From Synaphobranchus kaupii (lineage: Eukaryota > Chordata > Actinopteri > Anguilliformes > Synaphobranchidae), in assembly GCA_029718625.1 (NCBI GenBank), contig CM056380.1:12293493-12357492 (forward strand): 64,000 nt of DNA, given 5' to 3'. The notes below the pieces were generated by a model. The model did not search any database. It was not told the origin of the DNA and saw only the letters and a list, made by a program, of their open reading frames with translations. Positions 48,926-64,000 of this stretch are shown piece by piece (position 1 is the stretch's first letter; the number at the start of each line of letters is the position of its first letter). A program made the translations under genes and the position numbers.

Positions 48926-49040
48926 TTTAAAGGGGCAGTTCACCCAAAAACTGTTAATTAAAAATTGTGATACCCGGAGTGCTATCTATCCAGGTAGTTT
49001 CGCTGAGAACTCGCAGCAACTAGCCTTGACATCACCCCGA
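48926..49040 (+). mobile_element. TTAA-flanked transposon end (AGGGGCAGTTCACCC type)
   Basis: TTTAAAGGGGCAGTTCACCC is the terminus of a very common fish element with TTAA target preference. The matching right terminus was not found, so this is a partial copy or a degraded one. Confidence 0.5.
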
Positions 49041-49482
49041 TATAACTGACTTGAAAGGGTCCAGAGTTTGTGCCGGTCAAACCAAACCAAAGGAACCAAA
49101 ACCGAGTCTGAAAATCCTGACTACAATGCTTTCCCCAGCAATATCACCCTGGATAAAAGGTGTGATTTCCACAATGCTGAGATTTTCCCTCTTTTACAAT
49201 GGGAAAGGCTGTTACATGGTTTGCAAAGGATCACAGTGTAGCCTCCAGAATGCTCTGTTCAGCTGCTAGGTGCTCGAGATAAAGGAGTGTCAATGTGTAC
49301 AAGAATTCCAGCCTAGCAGGCAGTGAATAAAATAAGCAACTCTGTGACTACAGAGGATGGGATGAGACATTTAACATCTAGCTGACTCCTGTGTATGTTC
49401 CCAGACACACACACACATTGCATCTGGCAAAGGTCACAGCGCACATGTCATACATCCGTAACCAGGAGCTGGTACAGACATC

Positions 49483-49660
49483 TATTCAATGTAGTTTAGG
49501 CAACTGACCTTGAAACTCTGAGGTTGTGGGTTTGCTTCCCAGGGGGATGCAGTGGAAGTTGCTTCAGTACATACCTAGTTGCTTCAGTAAATACCTAGTT
49601 GCTTCAGTAAATACCTAGTTGCTTCAGGAAATACCTAGATGCAAATTGTTTGCCGGTAAA
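49483..49660 (+). mobile_element. tRNA-like SINE fragment with 20-bp tandem array
   Basis: The head GTAGTTTAGGCAACTGACCT is followed by GAGGTTGTGGGTTTGCTTCC, a degenerate box B/T-arm of a tRNA-derived SINE. Its body leads into four 20-bp units at 49561-49640 (GCTTCAGTAAATACCTAGTT consensus). Confidence 0.5.
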
Positions 49661-50739
49661 CTTCTTGATAAACCAGGATTCCAAATTCTAGAACAAATGG
49701 ACATAGCGGCCGGTCTACTGATCGCGGCATGCAGATCTACTACGCTAAAGCAATTACAGCTCAGGACAGTTGATCAGAAAGCCGGCACATGAGGTCACAG
49801 CTCACATGAATGATTCCAAGAATGGAACAATCGGCTACATGACACCGTTTTCAGTTTTGACATTACCCGTAGGCTACCCAGGATGCACCGAGCCAGTGCC
49901 AGCTTCACGGCCACCTTTTTGGCTGCAACACAGGAAGGGTAAGGACCATGAGACACACATCCCCGCCATGACACTCACTTCAGAAAATAATGGATTTACA
50001 ATGCTGGACTTGTGGAGAGGGTAATTTAAAAAAATATATAGAAATTTGGGATGTCCCAATTATTTTCTGAAATGTCAGAGGTTTTTGGTTGGCACTTTTT
50101 GGAGTGGGCGGTACGGAGGATGGGAGGTTGATTGGGGGACTGTCATCGTATTTGTGTTTCAAATAGTTGATTTGGGAATTTTTTAAAAATATATTTATGC
50201 ATCATGTTGTCATGCTGAAATAAAGTTGTCCTCTGACGAGGGAGGGAGGTGATGGGATTAAAAAATATAAACAACAGATAAATAGCTTGATTTTAACATT
50301 TCAGAAAGTGAGCTGTTGTCATTTCCCTCCAGTTTATTTTAATTTCACACATTTCAGGAGCCTAGATGCACCCGCAATTTTCAAATCATCTGTGAGCGAG
50401 ACAGTTTTGTGATGTGTCATTCTCAAATTCCTTTCTGTTTGTCGGTTTTTTCTAAATGCAATATAATACTTTTCGCTTTATGATCTGTGACTGTTCATCC
50501 ATAAATAATTTATTTCAGTATGAGGACACACATATTCAATAACAAATTGTTATTAGGACTAAAAAGGCTAAAGCAAAGCTTGGTAGCATAAAAAAAAAAT
50601 TATAATACAATTGTACAGTGTTTGGCCTTACACAAAATGCACAAATACTGGTCACACTGGTTGATCACTAGTGGTAAATGGTTTTGTCAAACCTAATCAG
50701 GTTTATGGTACATTTTCACAGTGAAATACAAAATTCAGC
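49661..50739. other. Noncoding sequence
   Basis: No supported exon; short ORFs only. Confidence 0.45.
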
Positions 50740-52638
50740 TGTCATGGATGCTGGTTTTTCACATTGTGTTTGATTGCTTATGAATTAATCTTGTAATGGG
50801 GCTTGACGTGTGAGGTAGGAGGAGCCAAACGCAGCAAGGGGATTCTTTAAGCCCTAAGGCCACTAAGGCGGGAAACCCCGCAGTTAAAGGAGTAGACAAG
50901 ACAACGAACACGCCTACAGACGCTACCAACCGGCTCACTGTCACACGCCAATAAGTAGAAGCGCAAGGACAGGTCTCTGAATAGCCAGAAATAATACGCG
51001 CCCTGTCTCGGTAACGAGACACATAAGAACGGGCGAGTAGCGTAAAGGCACAAATAAAAACACAGTCAACAAACACTGCAAAAAGATACGATTGTATATG
51101 AGGAGGCGAAAGAAACAGATCTAACGTTCCAGGGCTACTCTCAGACTCGCAGTCACACACAAACATGTCCACAACATCGCCCAATCTTCCATATAGGAAG
51201 ACATGTACCGAAGGATGAAACGGAACTACAGTCCCGAACATAATCGTCAAAAGCTCCATGTAGGGAGACAGGTACCGAATAGAGCAAACAGGACAGCTGT
51301 ACCGGACATTTACCGGCTAAAAAGACTAACGCGAGATTAGTAGAAAATAAACGCCCTGCCTCACCATAAATAGGAATGTAACGAGGCGAACAGGAACAGA
51401 GATTTAACGTTCCAAGGCTACTTTCAAAGACTCGTTTGTCAAACGCAAAACATTCCCTATAGGAAGACATGTACCAAAAGACGAAACAGAACTACAGTTC
51501 CGAACAAAATCGTCAAACTCCATGTACGGAGACAGGTACCAAAAGGAACGAACAGGACAGGCTGCAAAGACAGTTACCGGCTAAAAGACCAAAACGAGTT
51601 AGTATAAAATAAGCGCCGTGCCTCTTGGTAAAGAGGAATGTAACGAGGCGAACAGGAACAGAGATTTAACGTTCCATGACTACTTTAATAAGCTCGCAGT
51701 CAAATGCAGAAAACAAAGAGGTAAACGCCCGATCTCCCAGGGGGAAGAAACATTTTACAGGCGAGCCAACGGAGCACCATCGTCCCATAACTTTACTATC
51801 CAAAATGACTAACGCAAGCTTAATTGAAAACACACGCCCTAGCCTCTCAGTAAAATAATATGTAACAAGGTGAAGGAACAGAGAGCTAACGTTCCGAGGC
51901 TATTTTCGGAAACACACAGTCACACACAAACATGTCCACAACATCGCCCAAGCTCCATACGAGGAGACACACCCGGAGAACGAATAGAACAATAGTTCCG
52001 AACAAAATCGTAAAAAAGGCGAACAGGACAGCTGCAACAACAGACCAACGCAAACTTAATCGAAAATAGCAAGCACTGCCTCTCAATATAAAATAAAACC
52101 CTGACTCACAACAAAGGGGAACGTAGTCCACGAGAAGGAGACAGAACAGGGAACAAACATACCGAAGCTACTAACTGGCTCACAGTAACACGGAAATGAG
52201 TAGAAGCAAAACGCCAGGTCTCTCAGTAAGAAAACCATTCCAAGGCGAAAATGGAACAAATAACTGCTACTCTATACTTCTACGAGCTAAGTAACTAAGT
52301 AGAAGCGAAACGCCCGATCTCCCTATGGGAAGACATGTACCGAAGGGCGAACAGAACTACAGTTCCGAACAGAATCGCCCAAAACTCCATATACGGAGAA
52401 AAGCACAAAAAGACGAAATAGAGCAGAGATCCGCGGTCCCATACTTCTACGAGATAAGTAACTAAAGAGCCAGCAAGAAATAAGCCCTGCCTCAGCAATG
52501 AGTAAAAATAGGCGAGTAGCCCAAATGGTACAAATAACTCACAGCCAACAAAACACCACAGTACAAAACAATAAACAAACAATCTCGAAGCCCCGAACGA
52601 AGGAAACGGTAGGCTTATATATCTCTTAAGGTGACCAC

Positions 52639-53204
52639 TGCTTCTTCTTCTTCTTCCTTGTGTTTTTTGGCGGATTGCAATACCAACTTTAGGTGCATAC
52701 CGCCACCTACCGTACCGGAGTATGTAGAACAGGATTCCAGGAAAAAAAAAAAGGAATAAATACAATTATTTTCTTTATTCTATGATATTAAATTAAGTTA
52801 ATAAATAAAATTATAAGTATAAAGTAAAATTCTATATTCTATTAAACAATCCTGAGCCTATTAAGAATTCTATTATCCCTCTCTGTACTTCCCACACCTT
52901 ATCTCCATTTGTTCCTAGTATCCCTTCCAAATCCCAACCTCGTCCAACCTCTCTTACCCTTTGTTGCAAACGCTCCCTTTCTTCTTTATATTTTATGCAA
53001 TGCATTATTACATGTTCAGTGTTTTCAATTATATTACAATGTGCACAACCTTGTGAATTTGCTTTACCCAATAAAAATAAAGTTTTATTTAAACCAGTGT
53101 GGTCAAATCTTAATCTCGATATGACTACCTCCTCTCTTCTGCTTCGCCCTTTAACACTCTGTGCTCTAACGGACTTTTGTACCCTATAGTATGTTCTACC
53201 CTTA
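52639..53204 (-). mobile_element. 5'-truncated I-like LINE with (GAA)n tail and 14-bp TSD
   Basis: CTTAAGGTGACCAC flanks it at 52625-52638 and 53205-53218. On the minus strand the body ends GGTGGCGGTATGCACC and a (GAA)n tail, the 3' end of a widespread fish LINE with RNase H. Confidence 0.9.
52832..53204 (-). pseudogene. LINE ORF2 C-terminal fragment
   Basis: The minus-strand frame has SRLRFDHTGLNKTLFLLGK and CAHCNIIENTEHVIMHC, the post-RNase H Cys/His cluster of I-like LINEs, and ends FLIGSGLFNRI. It is the extreme C-terminus only, about 120 residues, open but without RT; the first residues of the open frame come from flanking sequence. Confidence 0.75.
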
Positions 53205-53338
53205 CTTAAGGTGACCACGCACAGGTGTGGACGCTAACAGCAGCTCCGCAATCTAAGCAGGGCGGAGCAAGCATCCACCAAAAGAGCAGCGCCCTCGCGT
53301 GGCCACCAAGGAAAACGACCGCATAGGCAAAAAGGGTT

Positions 53339-53480
53339 AAAAAACCATGACAAATCTATTGTTGTATGAATGTGATTGACGATGTACATATATATTGTTG
53401 TACTGTCTTGATTTTTTTTAGTTGCTGCAAACAAATTTCCCCCTATAGGGGACACAAATAAAGACTGAACTGAACTCATT
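53339..53480 (+). mobile_element. LINE 3' tail
   Basis: TTTCCCCCTATAGGGGACAC, then AATAAAGACTGAACTGAACT, is a LINE 3' UTR end with short tail repeats. No coding part is attached. Confidence 0.6.
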
Positions 53481-54722
53481 TGCTGCTAGCAATTTTGTAC
53501 GCAATACAGAATTGACATTACAGGAGCATTTATTTTTCTATCAGAACATTGTTACATGCAGATGAAGTGATATGCACAGCTTCAATAGGCTACATCACAA
53601 TATGATCACAAAGAAAGCACAGAGTATGCCATTTTGGCTCTATTGCTTTCATGTTGGTAGGTTGGTCAGTCCATTAGACATATATTTTTCCCATGCCACA
53701 AACACTGGCAAAATGTGCAGGTCATGTATTGTAGCTTAGTATTGTTATTTATACATGTAATTAAGATATTTTGTTAATTATTTTGTGCATATATTAGCAG
53801 TGCGTGGTGCCTAAATATTATCTCTAAAGGTTTACACTGTGAATGAGGCATCAATGGTCCCATGCATGCAACACATTTGCCTAACTTCATGCAGAAACAA
53901 GTTGAGCCCTCACTGGATATATCCGTGATTTACTTGTGGCCAGTTTTCTGTAGGAATATCTGTGCTGAGGTCAACTTGATCTAACACCTGTTTATTATCA
54001 TAGTGTTTTACCGTTTTCAGAAATGTTCCTATTTCAGAGTCCACTGATTCCTGGTGGTTTTTAATGAGGTGTCACAAATGCTGTTTCCACTTTCAAAAGA
54101 TATTCTAGCTGACGAAGACGACGGTATCAGGTAGTTGGCGGAGTCGGTGGCGGGGGGTTCCATTTGAGGCAAAATGAGTCCATTTGACAAAAAAAAACCT
54201 GGCAAGGTGTGAAATAGAAGCACTTACCAATCCTCGATGCCGCTATGACAGTTTATTTCTGTTTGTGATATATATTTTAAATAAATAAATTTAGCTAAAT
54301 ATCGAAATGCATTAAAGGGAGTGCACCCTCTAAGGTTATACTGGTGTAGTCTTCTCTTTATGGTAGTCTTTTGCTGAATCCAAATGTCCTCACTCTAGTC
54401 TAGCAGCCTTGGTCCTCACAGACTCTGGTCTTATGAACAGTACTATGACGTTGACTGAAGTGATATTTCAAGTCTGCAAGGCCACAGGGCAGCGAGGGTA
54501 TAAAATGTGCTAATGAGACAGGACTTCAGGCCGCACTCGTTGCCAGGGGATACGACCAAATAAATAAATCAATGTCTGCAAACAAGTATACATTTAGGCT
54601 GTATGAATTGTTTATTACATACATTGAAACATATTGCTTCCTCGACGTCTTTCATATCGTCACATCCATATTGCTATGAATTTTGGATAATCCTACTGGC
54701 AAAGTCCAGGGGTGGAAAATGC
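53481..54722. other. Noncoding sequence
   Basis: No feature supported. Confidence 0.45.
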
Positions 54723-54880
54723 AGGTTCAGAAAGTAAAAGTCCTCCCCGGTATTTTGTTCCAATCACCTGGATTTGCTAATTAGCACAATTCTTCAGCCA
54801 GGAGGAACTAATTAGTGAAATCAGCTGGCTGAGTTCATGGGTGGAAGAAACACATAGTAGGACTTTCGCTTTCTGACCCT
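54723..54880. mobile_element. Fold-back MITE, 158 bp
   Basis: Arms GGTTCAGAAAGTAAAAGTCC and the near complement AGGACTTTCGCTTTCTGACC surround a core with internal CTAATTAG symmetry. Confidence 0.7.
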
Positions 54881-56437
54881 TGTCAGAATACCCTCAGATT
54901 AAAGCGGACAGTCTGTATTTTAACCTCATATTCATTGTTTTATTTCAAAAATATAGAAAATATATTATTTTTTCCAAACTCCTTTGACCAAATACCGCCT
55001 CGCTCTCTCTTCCCTATAGTTGCCGACGGTCAACTGCCCCACATTGCTGGCTCTCCCTACTGAGCTGTACAGTCCTTCTCCCTGTGAGTAAAAAAAGGCA
55101 TTGCTCACACATGTGCCATGTCTGGGGGACAGCCATAGCCCTATTTAAGCAAATACTTTGCACTAACACAACATTTTAAAAAAATATTCACATGTGAGCT
55201 TTGCAAGCCAAAAATGTAAATCATCTTCATAGCAAATACCAAACACAATATGTTTGGTATTTTTTATAAAACTCAACTGATTGTACCTTCCTGAATCGCT
55301 TCATTTTGTGTTGTTTTTGTTATACTAAAAATTTGTATTACATTGTTTAGTTTAAGATATTTTTTTAAACAAATTAATTTGCTTTGCACTGAAATTTTTA
55401 GAAATGTTTTGCAGTTTCGCAACCTGTATTTGTCTTTAGGGTAGCTTGACTGTAGTTCAATTACTTTCAGTGTGAATTCATTGGTTAATTAGTTTGTAGA
55501 AACCATGCTTTCAGAGTAGTTTCCCCAACATTATATACAGATATACAGTGTGTCCACACACATGCACTTCCAGACATTAAATTACATTTTTCTATGTAAT
55601 TTAATATTGGATTGGTCTTATTTTCACTGGAAAAAAATCTAATCCACAGTGGTGCTCAGCGTATATAGTGGTGTAATACTGCACCCCATGTTATTCTCTC
55701 CTTTAGCTCTCCTGAGATTCCTTGTGTTACATTAATACGGTTTCCCCCTCTTATCAGGACCGAGAGCGACTCCCTCTTGAGGGATTCTGCGTATTTGCCG
55801 CTCACAGAAGAGGTGCAGGGTTGTCTGGCTTGCCTGAATGCTGTGATCAATAGGGGCTGATCCTGCTTTTATATCAGAAATACAATACAGTGACATCATG
55901 AAGCATCGGTCTGTGGATCCTGGGCTACTTGATGGACTGCCCTCATCTTCTGCAGACAGTGGGCTAGGGGCCATAACATTAAAAAAACTACAGCATTTTT
56001 ATCTCACATTGGTATGCTACGAGTTACACAGAGCATACCAATTTTCATTTTTCTGAATTGATATTTCAGTTGTTCTTCATCAATTTTAATTGAAAAATGG
56101 GATATTTAAGAATACTCCTACAGCTAGAATGTTTTAGGTTTCAAATGAGGGCTCGGCTAGAGTTAAGCCTAGGGTTAGGAAATGATAAGTGTTACGGTTG
56201 AGGCAAGATTATGGTTGTGCTCAGAAGCTTGGGAAAAGGTTAGGACTTTGATTAGTCTTTGATTTTGATGAATGATCCAAAATTATTGTCTATGCCTAGA
56301 ACGGACTCTGTCTGCACATTGCATTCATTAGCAAAAGAAAAACATGAAGCACATGTGAACTAACCTAAGTCTGCAAAACTGTGTGGTGAGGGCTGGTCTT
56401 TCAGAAGAGTTCATATGAAGAGATGGACTCAGAGCCG
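54881..56437. other. Noncoding sequence
   Basis: No exon is supported. A minus-strand frame at 55732-55974 starts MAPSPLSAEDEGSPSSSPGS but has no recognisable domain or splice donor. Confidence 0.4.
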
Positions 56438-57730
56438 GGCTGTGTCTATGTTGCTGATCATGGCAGGGCTGTGTCTGTGCTGCTGATCAGGGCAGGCCTG
56501 TGTCTGTGCTGCTGATCAGGGCAGGGTATGTGTCTGTGCTGTTTATCAGGGCATGTCTGTGTCTGTGCTGCTGATCAGGGCAGGACTGTGTCTGTGCTGC
56601 TGATCAGGGCAGGCCTGTGTCTGTGCTGCTGATCAGGGCAGGGTATGTGTCTGTGCTGTTTATCAGGGCAGGGCTGTGTCTGTGCTGCTGATCAGGGCAG
56701 GGCTGTGTCTGTGCTGCTGATCAGGGCATGTCTGTGTCTGTGCTGCTGATCAGGGCAGGACTGTGTCTGTGCTGCTGATCAGGGCAGGCCTGTGTCTGTG
56801 CTGCTGATCAGGGCAGGGCATGTGTCTGTGCTGCTGATCAGGGCAGGGCTGTGTCTGTGCTGCTGATCAGGGCATGTCTGTGTCTGTGCTGCTGATCAGG
56901 GCAGGGCTGTGTCTGTGCTGCTGATCAGGGCAGGGCTGTGACTGTGCTGCTGATCAGGGCATGTCTGTGACTGTGCTGTTTATCAGGGCAGGGCTGTGTC
57001 TGTGCTGCTGATCAGGGCAGGGCTGTGTCTGTGCTGCTGAACAGGGCAGGGATGTGTCTGTGCTGCTGATCAGAGCAGGGCTGTGTCTGTGCTGCTGATC
57101 AGAGCAGGGCTGTGACTGTGCTGCTGATCAGGGCATGTCTGTGACTGTGCTGTTTATCAGGGCAGGGCTGTGTCTGTGCCTCTGATCAGGGCGGGGCTGT
57201 GTCTGTGCTGCTGATCAGAGCAGAGCTGTGACTGTGCTGCTGATCAGGGCATGTCTGTGACTGTGCTGTTTATCAGGGCAGGGCTGTGTCTGTGCCTCTG
57301 ATCAGGGCGGGGCTGTGTCTGTGCTGCTGATCAGGGCAGGGCTGTGTCTGTGCTGCTGATCAGGGCAGGGCTGTGTCTGTGCCTCTGATCAGGGCAGGGC
57401 TGTGTCTGTGCTGCTGATCAGGGCAGGGCTGTGACTGTGCTGCTGATCAGGGCAGGGCTGTGTCTGTGCTGCTGATCAGGGCAGGGCTGTGTCTGTGCTG
57501 CTGATCAGGGCAGGGCTGTGTCTCTGCTGCTGATCAGGGCATGTCTGTGTTTGTGCTGCTGATCAGTGCAGGGCTGTGTCTGTGCTGTTGATCAGGGCAG
57601 GGCTGTGTCTGTGCTGCTGATCAGGGCATGTGTGTGTTTGTGCTGCTGATCAGGGCAAGGCTGTGTCTGTGCTGCTGATCAGGGCAGGGGTGTGTCTGTG
57701 CTGCTGATCTGGGCAGGGATGTGTCTGTGC
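56438..57730. repeat. 29-bp minisatellite, about 44 units
   Basis: Unit CTGTGTCTGTGCTGCTGATC followed by AGGGCAGGG. Variants include GCATGT, GCAGGAC, GCAGGCC, GGGTATG and TTTATC forms that recur in the same order, giving a higher-order period. Every frame meets TGA from the unit, so it is not coding. Confidence 0.97.
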
Positions 57731-60925
<3,195 letters not shown>

Positions 60926-61080
60926 GGTTATACTACGAAACAGGACTACTGAGTTAGTTGGGTAACTGCACTGAGTAAAACCTGGAACCGTCACAAATCT
61001 TGTGCTGAAGCAAAAAATGGATCCAGGTTTTAGTGCAGTTATCCAGCTAATTCATTAATCCTGCTTCGTAGTATACCCCC
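60926..61080. mobile_element. Fold-back MITE, 155 bp, same family as 15805-15933
   Basis: Outer arms TTATACTACGAAACAGGACT and the complement of CTGCTTCGTAGTATACCCCC enclose the shared TAGCTGGATAACTGCAC arms. This copy looks complete. Confidence 0.8.
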
Positions 61081-61214
61081 TAGACATTGTTTTTTTTTTG
61101 TCATCATCACCTATAGGCTACAAGTCTGTCGCATATAGCTACAAAACCATCAACATACTATCCAGCCTGTTCTCTAAACATGACTCCCGCCGAGTTCCTG
61201 CTTTTGATATTAAA

Positions 61215-62269
61215 CAGTGTTTCCCATTAACGTGTTAAAATGTGGCGGCCCGCCACTGTTTAATTTCAACCGCCACAGTTTCAAATTGTAGGCTTATGTG
61301 TGCAGCGTAGCCCCGTCACTTCAAAAAGACCCTCTCTTCACCCTGGTCGATGCCCCTCCCCTTCGGCTGCATCTCCTCACCATTCTGAGGACATCGACGT
61401 GGTTAGTATGTTTGTGAAAGTTGTTTGCAAAAGTTAAACCCTCTGTGGTACACTATAATGGATACATATTGTTTCAGCATTAAGCTAGCCAAACTCTCGA
61501 CTGTGTTACGATATTAATTTATCATCAGCTAACGTAACAAGGTTATAAGATACATTTTTTTTTTTTTACAACTTATGTTATCTCGCGAGCTAACCTGAAA
61601 ATAAAAACAAAATAATATACCCTAGTTCATGTACATTGTATCTTGTGGAAGATAATACTGACGTTATTCAACTTGCTGTGTTTCCCCCCGTTTCCCTTCA
61701 GTGCAGGCGCTCAGATTTTTTTTGAACAATCTCTATCTGGCGTCGCCCGGCTCGTTCGGCTTCTACGTCATATAACATGATCTACATTTTTTAAATTACT
61801 CGGAAAAGACAGAGAAGACGAAGAGGAAGAATCAACAGAGGTAGCAAAGATTTAATAGCAAGCCAATCAGATTCAGAGGCTTTCTTGTCAATAAACAAGT
61901 ATTCAACTTGTTTTTATTGTAGTTTTCAATCCCACTTAAGACAGGGCTGAGCTTTGCACTATAACAGGTTAAAATGCCTTTTGATCGTTTCTGTATTGTC
62001 TACCGATCAAAAATCTTTGAATATTTTTCATCAGACCATGTTTCTGGTGGTTTGATGTTAGCTGTCTAGCCAAAATTCAATATATTTCACGTGTTCCATT
62101 TCCCATGTTCCAATCACAAAGAATTGTGGATCTAGTGTCTAGATTTTAATCTCAAAGATACATTTAGCTGTTGAAATTGACAAAATTTTCTTCTTGGGCG
62201 CATGGACCCCCACCACAGGGTCAGGGTCCACCCACCCACAGTTTCAGAAAATCCTGTGGGGAAACACTG
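61215..62269. mobile_element. Non-autonomous hAT-like transposon
   Basis: Termini CAGTGTTTCCC (61215) and GGGGAAACACTG (to 62269) are inverted. ATTAAAC is found on both sides (TATTAAAC 61208-61215 and GATTAAAC 62269-62276, overlapping the terminal base), close to the 8-bp duplication of hAT elements. The interior has inverted CCGCCAC-type words and no transposase. Confidence 0.75.
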
Positions 62270-63981
62270 ATTAAACATCATTTTAACAAGCAATGCCCAA
62301 AAAGAGCTGCAGCTGATTTAAGAACAATACTGATATTGGTATTAGAGCTAAAAATGTGAACATTAATGAAAAAACGACTGTTTATGATACTAATGACTTT
62401 ATTATGACACTACTTGTCACTGATCGGTTTTCCCAACCTGCAACGATATCTTGCTAGCAATTACCATGGCTCCAGCCTACTAGCAATAAGGGTGGATATA
62501 AACATTGTTAATATAGCTTTATATAACCTTATACAGGCTAAATGGACTGGTTAAATCAGGCTATATCAGTAGATAACATTTAGCCAGCTGTAAGTAGCAC
62601 TTTGTCACAGCACTGAGTCAGGATTTGTTGCTTTTGCTTCTGTTTGATCCGCTAATAATAATAATAATAATTCAGTCGCCACAGTGTGAGAAACTTAATT
62701 AATTACATCAACATCCCTAGCTGGGTCAGTCGCTGGTGCCGACAGTATATTCAAAATACACCGGCAAAAGCAATCGACCAACCAATTGGATATTAGAGAC
62801 CGCCCACTGGCTTTGATGGCAGATGTTGACAGATTTAATTATTTATCAGCGCACACATCAGCCAGAAATCTTGAAATAATCAAATGTGGAAATAAATAAT
62901 TAAATAAAGACATAAATAATGAAATGTTGAAACTAATTTTACATTTAATTAATTACGTTAACATTTCACTCTTATTTATTTATTTAATATTGACACAAAT
63001 ATTCTTCCATATTTTTGCTTTTGAAGTATTCCTGATAATGAACAATGTTTTTTTTCCACCCTTCGGACCTTCAAATGTCTACATTAATGTACTGTGGACT
63101 ACTAGCTTGGCTACACTATAAGGACTTCCAGGTGAGTATTTGTATTATTAATTGCACATCTTCCAAGGTCATTGGCTCATATTTCATTCTAGACTCTTAC
63201 AGTAACATTCCATTTTAGCATGGTTCACCTTTCCTTTGTGACTCATAGAAACCTCTTGACGTGGCTTGGAGGTCCTGTTTTATTTACACAGTCCACTTTT
63301 TCGCCTCAGTGGGGGGGGGGGGGGGGGGGGGGGGTGAAAAGGTCAACATTGTTGTTTTAATATTTATATGACATGGTCTTTTTCCTTTTCCCAATCATGG
63401 TAGCCATTCTTACATATGTCAGGGAAATAGCCCCATTACCTTTCCTATATTGGTTGTACAAAGCCTGGAGAATGCAAGTGTTATAGATCATTATTAGACA
63501 CTTTGTGTGCCTTGGTGTGACATAAGGTCATTCGGCTCTTGTATGCCATTGTTCACAACTGTGTATACTCTGGGATAATGTATAGTATGGTGTGATGGTT
63601 ATGGATCATTTTTATGTGCTCTATCTAAGCAACGGGAGCACACAGCTTTCTCATAATCATCGTAAACGTTATGCATATTCTTGAAATAGCTTCAGTTGTC
63701 TGAATATTTTTTATCTTGATGTATTATGCATGAGGTACTTTTCTACACCTATGCCTGTGTTTTCCGACTGCTGTGCAACATTCACTGTTGAAGAATATTT
63801 TGAACATTGTCATCACCCCACTTCCCCAAAACATTATGAAAACCCCTACACTCCTCTCCCCCTCTTTGCCCTGCTCCCCATTTGTCACTTTCTGATCAGA
63901 ACAGACCTCTAGGCCCTGGAAAAAAAGACTAGACCTTGTACATGTGCTGAGATGTCACAGGTGATGTTGCCATGTAGGCTG
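62270..63981. other. Noncoding sequence with poly-G run
   Basis: A G run of about 24 lies at 63310-63333. A donor-like CCAG|GTGAGT at about 63130 has no exon support. Confidence 0.45.
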
Positions 63982-64000
63982 NNNNNNNNNNNNNNNNNNN
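63982..64000. other. Start of an assembly gap
   Basis: Ns to the window end. Confidence 0.99.

Larger units (their letters stand above)
50740..53338 (-). repeat. Second copy of the 2-kb TATA/monomer repeat, minus strand
   Basis: On the minus strand it starts GTCATGGTTTTTTAACCC (53338 downward), has ATATATAAGCC near 52616-52626, and carries the same monomer words as 10657-12670. It ends CATCCATGAC at about 50739, giving GTCATGG inverted termini at both ends. This copy keeps about 100 bp at the 3' end that the first copy lacks and is interrupted by a LINE at 52639-53204. Confidence 0.75.

Noticed and set aside
55732..55974. Minus-strand ORF starting MAPSPLSAEDEGSPSSS
   Set aside because: It looks like a possible first exon, but no donor site, domain or further exon was found.
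56438..57730. Could the 29-bp array be a CRISPR-like array?
   Set aside because: Units are contiguous with no unique spacers and the context is a vertebrate genome.

Overview
This window looks like teleost (ray-finned fish) nuclear DNA; the species cannot be fixed from the sequence. The evidence is the set of fish-typical transposon families: a Sleeping Beauty-type Tc1 terminal repeat, Tc1 transposase fragments, Tx1-, L2/CR1- and I-like LINEs, an epsilon/gamma-like endogenous retrovirus, a hAT-like element, small fold-back MITEs, long (TC)n/(GA)n microsatellites, and no compact operon-like gene order. I found no intact host protein-coding gene. Nearly every long reading frame belongs to a mobile element, and most of those are broken.

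Layout. 1-4028: plus-strand L2/CR1-like LINE, interrupted by a hairpin/SINE-tail insert and a 924-bp DNA transposon, and lacking its RT YADD box. 4029-14822: an I-like minus-strand LINE (with an SGNH-esterase ORF1) and a plus-strand Tx1-like LINE, separated and flanked by (TC)n tracts. The Tx1 copy has lost its RT core and carries a 2-kb repeat of promoter-monomer appearance between ORF1 and ORF2. 14825-18440: Tc1 end, Myb/SANT-like transposon fragment, MITE, a 53-bp x4 array and anonymous sequence. 18430-27950: another L2-like LINE whose 3' UTR is split by an endogenous retrovirus at 19483-27898 with a 4-bp target duplication.

The retrovirus is the most informative object. It has 516-bp LTRs differing by about three bases, a tRNA-Ser primer site, a leader intron, a 92-codon leader ORF of unknown function, a myristoylated gag with PPAY and one zinc knuckle, an in-frame UGA between gag and pol, a protease, a roughly 195-residue extra domain with two H-x-S/T motifs between protease and RT, and an integrase with HHCC and D,D35E. 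Gag capsid, RNase H and most of env are deleted, so it is defective. Its 3' end has a second LTR plus leader plus a 17-bp stub of a third LTR, the remains of a tandem three-LTR provirus.

28500-34210: a housekeeping-promoter-like spot (ETS and NRF1 motifs), then a direct duplication (about 860 bp) and a 777-bp near-perfect inverted repeat built from a TTAA-flanked transposon, ending at a 500-N gap; misassembly is possible here. 34211-64000: mostly anonymous noncoding DNA with microsatellites, several MITEs, two head-to-head Tc1 derivatives, a tRNA-like SINE, a second copy of the 2-kb repeat interrupted by a LINE with a 14-bp target duplication, a 29-bp x ~44 minisatellite with higher-order structure, and a hAT-like element. 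Some anonymous stretches have the look of conserved noncoding elements, but that needs alignment.
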